Below, one piece after another: positions 58,480 to 64,000 of a stretch of 64,000 bases of DNA. Position numbers and translations under genes: made by a program. Every line of letters begins with the position of its first letter. The stretch's first letter is position 1. This DNA comes from Burkholderia sp. WP9 (GTDB taxonomy: Bacteria > Pseudomonadota > Gammaproteobacteria > Burkholderiales > Burkholderiaceae): assembly GCF_900104795.1 (NCBI RefSeq), contig NZ_FNTG01000001.1, forward strand, positions 1,488,001 to 1,552,000, written 5' to 3'. A model generated the notes under the pieces. It was not told the DNA's origin and made no database searches. It worked only from the letters and a program-made list of their open reading frames with translations.

Positions 58480-59826
58480 TTACGCTTGCGCCGTTGCGCT
58501 TGCCAGTTCTTCGAAGCTCACTTCCTTGTCCGTCACCTTAGCCTTGCCAAGGACGAAATCGACGACGTTGGCTTCAACGACGTACGCTTCCATTTCGGCA
58601 AGGCGTTGCTGGTTGGAATAATACCAGCGGACGACTTCCTTCGGGTCTTCATAGCTTTTCGCGAATTCGTCCACTTCGGCACGAATCTGCTCCGGCTTGG
58701 CTTGCAGTTCATTGGCCTTGACCAGCTCGGCCAGCACAAGGCCCAGCTTGACACGGCGCTCAGCCTGTTCTTTGAACATGGCAGCCGGAATCGGTGCGTC
58801 TTTGGCGTTCGGCACGCCACGTTGCTCCAGATCCTGACGCGCCATCGCGACGAGGCGTTCCTGATCCTGCTCGATCAGCGCGTTCGGTACGTCGAGTTCC
58901 GAAATCTTCAGCAGCGCGTCCATCACCTGGTTCTTGACGATGGCTTGCGTGCGGCGCTTCGCTTCACGTTCGAGATTGTCTTTGATCTCAGCGCGCATCT
59001 TGGTCAGGTCGCCGTCTTCGATACCGAGCGACTTGGCGAATTCACCGTCGATTTCCGGCAGATGCGGCCACTCGATCTTCTTCATCGTGATCGTGAATTG
59101 CGCGGTCTTACCGGCGACTTCCTTGCCGTGGTAGTCCTCGGGGAAAGCCAGGTCGAATTCCTTCGCTTCGCCGACCTTCAGGCCAGTGGCTGCCTTTTCG
59201 AATTCCGGCAGCATGCGGCCTTCGCCCAGCACGAACGCGAAGTCTTCAGCGCTGCCGCCCTGGAACACTTCACCGTCGATCTTGCCGACGAAGTCGACCG
59301 TCACGCGATCGCCTTCTTTGGCCGCCGTGTCCGCGCCGCCGTCACCGTGCTCGCCGGATTCGCCGCGAGCGTGGAAGTGCACGCGCTGCTTGCGCAGGAT
59401 CTCCAGCGTGCGGTCGATTTCCGCTTCGCTGATGGTGGTCGTGGTGCGCTCGATTTCCGCCGTGGCGACGTCGCCCAGCTTCACTTCCGGATACACCTCG
59501 AATGTCGCGTCGAACGCGTAGTCGCCTTCAGTGGCGTCGGTCTTCGGCGCGAAGCTCGGCTGACCAGCGACGCGCAGGTTTTCGGCGCGGCTGATGTCGA
59601 AGAATTCCTTGCCGACCTTGTCGCTCAGCACTTCGGCTTCCACCTGGCCCGAATACTGTTGCGTCACCATCTTGAGCGGCACCTTGCCCGGGCGGAAACC
59701 CGGCATGCGCACGTTCTTCGCGAGTTGACGGATACGCGAGTCCACTTCCTTCTGCACGGCGTCCTTCGGCAGGGAAATCGTGACGCGGCGTTCGAGCTTG
59801 CCGAGGTTTTCAACAACGTTAGCCAT
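58480..59826 (-). CDS. tig: trigger factor
   Basis: 448 residues. Ribosome-binding N-domain with the signature [12 protein letters not shown], a central FKBP-type isomerase domain ([42 protein letters not shown]), and a C-terminal helical chaperone domain. Binds nascent chains at the ribosome. First gene of the tig-clpP-clpX-lon block. Confidence 0.97.
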   Translation of the reverse strand: MANVVENLGKLERRVTISLPKDAVQKEVDSRIRQLAKNVRMPGFRPGKVPLKMVTQQYSGQVEAEVLSDKVGKEFFDISRAENLRVAGQPSFAPKTDATEGDYAFDATFEVYPEVKLGDVATAEIERTTTTISEAEIDRTLEILRKQRVHFHARGESGEHGDGGADTAAKEGDRVTVDFVGKIDGEVFQGGSAEDFAFVLGEGRMLPEFEKAATGLKVGEAKEFDLAFPEDYHGKEVAGKTAQFTITMKKIEWPHLPEIDGEFAKSLGIEDGDLTKMRAEIKDNLEREAKRRTQAIVKNQVMDALLKISELDVPNALIEQDQERLVAMARQDLEQRGVPNAKDAPIPAAMFKEQAERRVKLGLVLAELVKANELQAKPEQIRAEVDEFAKSYEDPKEVVRWYYSNQQRLAEMEAYVVEANVVDFVLGKAKVTDKEVSFEELASATAQA

Positions 59827-60382
59827 GGCTTCAATCGTCCTAAAATTATTCGAGCGAATCAGTTATCTTCTCCGTGCCGCTTTTCGATGCTGCGCGGTGT
59901 CGCGCAGTGTGGCGATCACGTCTTTAGCATCGATTGCGCGCCTGCGCCGCGGGCTTGCAGGCCACCGGCAGCACGGTTGGGTCCAAAGAGCCGAATATTT
60001 TAGCAAACTATTTGCGCGACTAGCCGGGATTCGATGAATGCGCGCTTTTTTATCGGGATTTTGATCGGTTTCCGGCCGCTTTCCGACCTGTTTGATGCCA
60101 GTTTCTGCCCCGTTCCGGTGCGCCCCGGCGGCGTGCCGCCGCCCCTGCGCCACCGGCTCTCACGCGCAAGTCGGGCGCTTTGCGCCACTTCACATCGATC
60201 ATTCAGCGTCGCCGGACTGATGCGCCGCGCGGTTGCGCGCGCCGCCGCCGACAATGCCCGCTATGCCGTTCGACATATTCAGTCAGCGCGCCCATGCTGA
60301 TAAGCTAATGGACGCGCTCGGGGCTGCGCCCGCATCGTCATTTCACCCGCCCTCGCAACGACTCCAACCATTCAGAGACACC
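59827..60382. promoter_or_regulatory. divergent region between tig and the glycerate kinase gene
   Basis: About 555 bases. An extended -10 (TGC-TAAAAT on the minus strand, 59997-60005) gives tig a leader of about 165 bases. No gene is supported; the glycerate kinase frame remains open upstream of its ATG but lacks family match there. Confidence 0.45.
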
Positions 60383-61528
60383 ATGCCGAATTCGCCGTCC
60401 TCGCCCGTCGTCGTCATTGCTCCCGATTCCTTCAAAGGCTCGCTTAGCGCGGAACAGGTCGCGCAAGCAATCGCGTCGGGCATCCAGCGCGCCCGCCCCG
60501 ACGCGAGCGTGCGCATCTGCCCGATGGCCGACGGCGGCGAAGGTACGCTCGACGCCATGCTCACGAGCGGCGGCGAGCGCCGCAAGCTGAGCGTGCGCGG
60601 CGCGGCAGGGCCGGTGCGCGAAGCGCTCACGGGCCTCCTTGCGGATGGCAGCGCGATTATCGAAACGGCGGAGATCGTCGGCATTACGGATCCGGTGGGA
60701 ATGGGCGTGCCCGTCGAGGCGCGTAGCACACGCGGCATGGGCGAAGCGATTCGCGCGCTGATGGACGCCGGCGTGCGGCGCTTTTTCGTCGCGCTTGGCG
60801 GCAGCAGCACGAACGACGGCGGCGCGGGCCTGCTGGCGGGCCTCGGCCTCAAGCTGTTCGACGCGCAGGACAAGGAACTCGACGCCACGCCTGAACAACT
60901 CGCGCGGCTTGCGCGAGTGGACGTGTCGCAACTCGACGCGCGCCTTGCGGACACGCTGTTCGTCGGCATGTCGGACGTCGACAATCCGCTCACTGGCGAC
61001 CACGGCGCAACCGCGGTGTTCGGTCCGCAAAAGGGCGTGAAACCCGAGCAGATTGCTTCAATCGACGCAGCGCTTGCCCGCTTCGCCGATCTGCTCGAAC
61101 CGGCGCTCGGCCGCACGGCGCGCGACCAGCCCGGCGCGGGCGCGGCCGGCGGCCTCGGCTTCGCGCTGCATATGCTCGGCGCGCAGTTCGAACCGGGCGC
61201 GGAAACCGTCGCGCGGCAAATCGGTCTGGACGCCGCGCTCGAAGGCGCGAACTGGCTGATCACCGGCGAGGGCCGCTCGGACGTGCAAACGCTGCACGGC
61301 AAAGCGCCCTTCATCGCGTGCCGTCATGCGCAGGCAGCGGGCGTGCCCGCCACGCTGCTCTCGGGCGGGGTCGACTCCGCGGCCTTGCCGCGCCTTGCCG
61401 AATATTTCAGCGGGTGCTTCTCGCCCGCACCCGGGCCGATCACGCTCGAGGTCGCGATTCGCGACGCGGCACGCCTTCTGGCGGACGAAGCCGAACAGTT
61501 GACGCGCCTGAAGTACGGCACGCGTTGA
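60383..61528 (+). CDS. glycerate kinase (class II, GlxK/GarK family)
   Basis: 381 residues. VVVIAPDSFKGSLSAEQVAQAIASG at the N-terminus, ICPMADGGEGTLDAM, VALGGSSTNDGGAGLLAGLG and LITGEGRSDVQTLHGKAP are the family blocks. It phosphorylates D-glycerate (to 2-phosphoglycerate in most class II members). ATG 60383 is chosen because homology starts there. Followed by a MarR regulator 62 bases downstream, which may control it. Confidence 0.94.
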   Translation: MPNSPSSPVVVIAPDSFKGSLSAEQVAQAIASGIQRARPDASVRICPMADGGEGTLDAMLTSGGERRKLSVRGAAGPVREALTGLLADGSAIIETAEIVGITDPVGMGVPVEARSTRGMGEAIRALMDAGVRRFFVALGGSSTNDGGAGLLAGLGLKLFDAQDKELDATPEQLARLARVDVSQLDARLADTLFVGMSDVDNPLTGDHGATAVFGPQKGVKPEQIASIDAALARFADLLEPALGRTARDQPGAGAAGGLGFALHMLGAQFEPGAETVARQIGLDAALEGANWLITGEGRSDVQTLHGKAPFIACRHAQAAGVPATLLSGGVDSAALPRLAEYFSGCFSPAPGPITLEVAIRDAARLLADEAEQLTRLKYGTR

Positions 61529-61590
61529 CCGGCAGGACGGTTGCGGCAACAATCACAGCGCCGCGACCGCTCACTCACTACGGGAAGACC

Positions 61591-62043
61591 ATGAAGGCAC
61601 CCAAAGCCGGGCTCGAACAATTCCTCACGTACCGTCTGCATGTTCTCAACAAACTCGCCGAGCGCGGCATCAGCGAACGCTATCAGGACAAGCTCGGCGT
61701 CACCTTGCCCGAGGCGCGGGTGATTGCGTCGGTGGGATCGTTCGGGCCGTTCTCGATCATGGAACTGGCAAGGCATGCCAATCTCGACAAAAGCCAGGCA
61801 AGCCGCGCCGCTGAAGCATTGATCAAACAAGGACTCGTGAAGCGCGAAGCGAGCGCCGAAGACGGCCGTGTCGTGCTGGTCTCCCTCACGCCCGAGGGCC
61901 GCGCGTTGTATCGCAAGGTGATGCCGATCGCGCGCAAGTGGAACGGTGACATGTTCGGCTGCCTCGACGAGCAGGAACAACTCGCGTTCGGCCACGCGCT
62001 CGACAAGATCATCGGCACGATGACCGCGCGGGAGGAAGAGTGA
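61591..62043 (+). CDS. MarR family transcriptional regulator
   Basis: 150 residues. The winged helix spans about residues 48-110 (FSIMELARHANLDKSQASRAAEALIKQGLVKREASAEDGRVVLVSLTPEGRALY). It is a dimeric repressor-type regulator of unknown ligand, in the same direction as glycerate kinase and convergent with the DUF3999 gene. Confidence 0.92.
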   Translation: MKAPKAGLEQFLTYRLHVLNKLAERGISERYQDKLGVTLPEARVIASVGSFGPFSIMELARHANLDKSQASRAAEALIKQGLVKREASAEDGRVVLVSLTPEGRALYRKVMPIARKWNGDMFGCLDEQEQLAFGHALDKIIGTMTAREEE

Positions 62044-62070
62044 CCGGCGCGGCATAGGCGCGCGCCGAGT

Positions 62071-63531
62071 TCAACCGTTGCCGCCTTGCCCGTTTGTGTC
62101 ACCCGTGGCGGCATCGTGAGTCGTCGCGCTCGCCACACCGGACCCTGCGGACCCACCAGACACACCACCAGACGCCACGCCCGCTCGAACCTGAGCGCGT
62201 CGCGCGAGTCGCCAGGCGATCGCCCCGAGCGAACCGACGGCCAGCAGCAGCGCCGCCCATAGCAAATAGCGGCGCGTCCCATCCGGATCGTGGCTCGCGG
62301 CCTGCGCGCTCGCCGCCTGCTCGGCAGACAGCGCGTCACCCAGACGGGCCGTCGCGGGCACCGCTGGGGCACCCATCAACAACTCGCTCCGGCTCACCGC
62401 CGCCGACGCCGTCGCCGCGCTCCCGACCGCCAGCGTGAACGGCGCCGCGCCACGCGCGGCGAAAGTCAGCGTAGCCGGACGCCAGCCCGCGGCAATGGTT
62501 AGCGCTCCGCTGCCGAGCCCACCGTTGCGCGTGTCGACCACCACACGCCATTGCCGATCCGCGTCGGGCGTCAATTCGAGTGAAGGATTGCTCTGCTCCA
62601 CCGCGCCGTTGTGCAAGCGGAACAGCATCGCACCGGCGACTTCGCGCCACGGCGCCTCCAGCCCCGAGCGGGAATAGACGACGGCAGGCGCGACGGTATT
62701 TGGCTGAGGCAGATTCAGCCGCAGCCGGTCGACGGGATACGGGCCACCGGTGTTGAAGAAGTACTCGCCGGGCTTCACGCCCGCGTGGGCGACGATGCCT
62801 TCGCGCCACGCCCGCTCCGCGCGTTGCACGGGCTCGACGGCAACCGCCTGCACCTCCATCTCCATCGAGTCGACGTACGGCGCGCCGTCGAGCCAGCGCA
62901 AACGCAGGTACCGCGCAGGTGTGCCGCCCAGCTCGATCCGGTCCTGACTCAGCGTGCTGCCGTTGTAGCTGACCTTGAGGAGTTGTGCGTCGCCCGCGGG
63001 TTGCCAGTGACGCAAATCATCACTGGCTTCCACGCCCACGCGCCCCTGGTAATTGTCGTCGCGCAGATGCACGAGCAACGCGCTCACGCGACTCGTGCGC
63101 GACAAGCGCCCGGTATCGATTACGTCCGTGTCGTGCTGCGCGCGGGACGGCGGCGCCGACGTTGCACGCAACGAACCATCGCCGGCAATCGTCACCCCGA
63201 GCGGCGCGCCAGCGCTTTTGGCGGCCGTGGACGGCAACGGAAACCAGCGCGCCGGACGCAGCGTGGGCGGCGTGCGAGCGGGTTCGCGAGGCGCGTCGAG
63301 CGAGTACGGCACCGGCTCGCCCGCACCGTTGAAGATGCGCACGTCACCCAGATCGCTGCGCTGGCTTGCCGCGTAGACGGCTGCCGGCAACGTCATGCTG
63401 TAATGCGCGGCGCCCTCGTCGAGTTGGAGCGCAAAGCGTTGTGCGAAATCATCCGCCGCAAATGCGGGCGCGCACGTCCACGCCGCGACGATCGCAACAC
63501 CCCAGCCAGTCAATGCGAAGACATGTTTCAT
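62071..63531 (-). CDS. DUF3999 family exported membrane protein
   Basis: 486 residues. Signal peptide (ending CAPAFAADD), a large beta-rich periplasmic part (YSMTLPAAVYAASQRSDLGDVRIFNGAGEPVPYSL; a discoidin-like ARYLRLRWLDG segment) and a C-terminal transmembrane helix (RYLLWAALLLAVGSLGAIAWRL) with a Gly/Ser/Ala-rich tail. DUF3999 genes usually follow DUF2339 genes, which is also the case here: its ATG overlaps the stop of a DUF2339 remnant as ATGA. Confidence 0.9.
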   Translation of the reverse strand: MKHVFALTGWGVAIVAAWTCAPAFAADDFAQRFALQLDEGAAHYSMTLPAAVYAASQRSDLGDVRIFNGAGEPVPYSLDAPREPARTPPTLRPARWFPLPSTAAKSAGAPLGVTIAGDGSLRATSAPPSRAQHDTDVIDTGRLSRTSRVSALLVHLRDDNYQGRVGVEASDDLRHWQPAGDAQLLKVSYNGSTLSQDRIELGGTPARYLRLRWLDGAPYVDSMEMEVQAVAVEPVQRAERAWREGIVAHAGVKPGEYFFNTGGPYPVDRLRLNLPQPNTVAPAVVYSRSGLEAPWREVAGAMLFRLHNGAVEQSNPSLELTPDADRQWRVVVDTRNGGLGSGALTIAAGWRPATLTFAARGAAPFTLAVGSAATASAAVSRSELLMGAPAVPATARLGDALSAEQAASAQAASHDPDGTRRYLLWAALLLAVGSLGAIAWRLARRAQVRAGVASGGVSGGSAGSGVASATTHDAATGDTNGQGGNG

Positions 63532-63779
63532 TGTTCAGTTTCCAGGACCATAGCCTTGGGCGGCAACGGCGAGAAGAAGCCGATGAAGCCGATGAATCCG
63601 ATCAACAGCACCATTGACCCGATGCCGATAAACGATGCGGTTCTCTCGATTTCCGTCACGTGGGACAGGTCGAACAGAACCCGCTTGAGCAAAGTCGCCG
63701 CGAGCAGCACGGCGCCAATGAGCCAGAACAGCCGGCTCAACCGGCTCAACCGGCGCTTCGCCCAGATCGTCACGGCGAA
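63528..63779 (-). pseudogene. DUF2339 membrane protein remnant (C-terminus only)
   Basis: The last about 83 residues of a DUF2339 protein: RRLSRLSRLFWLIGAVLLAAT, then LFDLSHVTEIERTASFIGIG, then a final helix and PLPPKAMV. Intact DUF2339 proteins have many hundreds of residues and many helices; here the sequence upstream loses any match within about 250 bases and a plus-strand gene begins at 63944. Two in-frame 9-bp duplications (RLSRLSRL and GFIGFIGF) are visible. The stop overlaps the DUF3999 start. It may still be translated from GTG 63773. Confidence 0.6.
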
Positions 63780-63943
63780 GCGCGCACACCGTCCAGAATA
63801 CCGATATTGACGCCTGCACGAGCATGAAGTGACATTGCATCGAGCGCATACGGCAGGCGGCCACGATAAGCCGCCAACCATGTCAAAATTCGGCACCGGC
63901 CCTCGAGCCTTCAATCTCCCACATTTCATCCAAGGAAGTTGCA

Positions 63944-64000
63944 GTGGACATCAACAAACAGGTCGCGGCCCTCACCGCTTCGGAACTCCAGACGGCCGGC
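63944..64000 (+). CDS. start of a gene running off the right edge
   Basis: GTG at 63944 with AAGGAAG eight bases upstream opens a frame of 19 codons (MDINKQVAALTASELQTAG) that stays open to the edge. Too short to assign a family. Confidence 0.5.
   Translation, partial: MDINKQVAALTASELQTAG

Noticed and set aside
58339..60003. 554-residue frame antisense to tig
   Set aside because: Shadow of trigger factor, with no independent evidence.

Overview
This window reads as a core segment of a chromosome from a beta-proteobacterium of the Burkholderia/Paraburkholderia group. The evidence is the high GC content and codon use, the gene orders tig-clpP-clpX-lon-hupB-tRNA-Val-tRNA-Asp-ppiD and mltG-tmk-holB-tatD, and protein types typical of that group (DUF2917, SYLF lipoprotein, LEA-2 lipoprotein, DUF3999). 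The genus is inferred from gene content and was not tested by a search. Nearly all ORFs antisense to the genes below are high-GC shadows.

Layout. 1-4.4 kb is loosely packed: the 5' part of a transposase-like DUF4096 gene, a YciI protein, a PsiF-repeat protein, a small membrane protein and a SYLF lipoprotein. 4.4-10.1 kb (minus strand) holds a GT4 glycosyltransferase, a stand-alone AAA ATPase, otsA and an MscS-type channel, which suggests an osmotic-stress theme. An 11-bp minisatellite lies between the last two. 10.5-16.5 kb (minus) holds a Rap1a/Tai-like protein, a 40-bp tandem repeat, an ankyrin protein and the housekeeping block tatD / GNAT / holB / tmk / mltG, divergent from ygfZ. 17.7-31.3 kb is mainly lipid and acyl-CoA metabolism: NRDE protein, esterase, SDR, MDR oxidoreductase, PaaI thioesterase, thiolase, FadB-type multifunctional protein and acyl-CoA ligase, with a MocR-type regulator facing a DUF2917 gene.

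31.4-35.4 kb (plus) carries selO, msrB, yciB, a bolA-family gene and a parvulin isomerase. 35.5-37.3 kb is a complete hipBA-type toxin-antitoxin module with four regularly spaced palindromic operators. purL follows (37.4-41.5 kb). Divergent from purL is the most unusual gene here: a 507-residue protein with an exact array of eleven 11-residue repeats, a second 11-residue Gly/Pro repeat array, and a C-terminal aspzincin (M35-type) metallopeptidase domain. 43.5-48.5 kb has a DAO-family oxidoreductase, the bifunctional NAD(P)HX repair enzyme and pgi. 48.7-50.1 kb has a ybbA-like ATPase and tesA with overlapping divergent starts, followed by a small lipoprotein gene.

50.6-59.8 kb (minus) is the protein quality-control block: ppiD, two tRNAs, HU, lon, clpX, clpP, tig. 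The window closes with glycerate kinase, a MarR regulator, a DUF3999 protein, a degraded DUF2339 remnant and the first codons of a gene running off the right edge. No prophage, insertion sequence, CRISPR array or rRNA was seen. The accessory signals are the hipBA module, the aspzincin gene, the DUF4096 gene and the tandem repeats.
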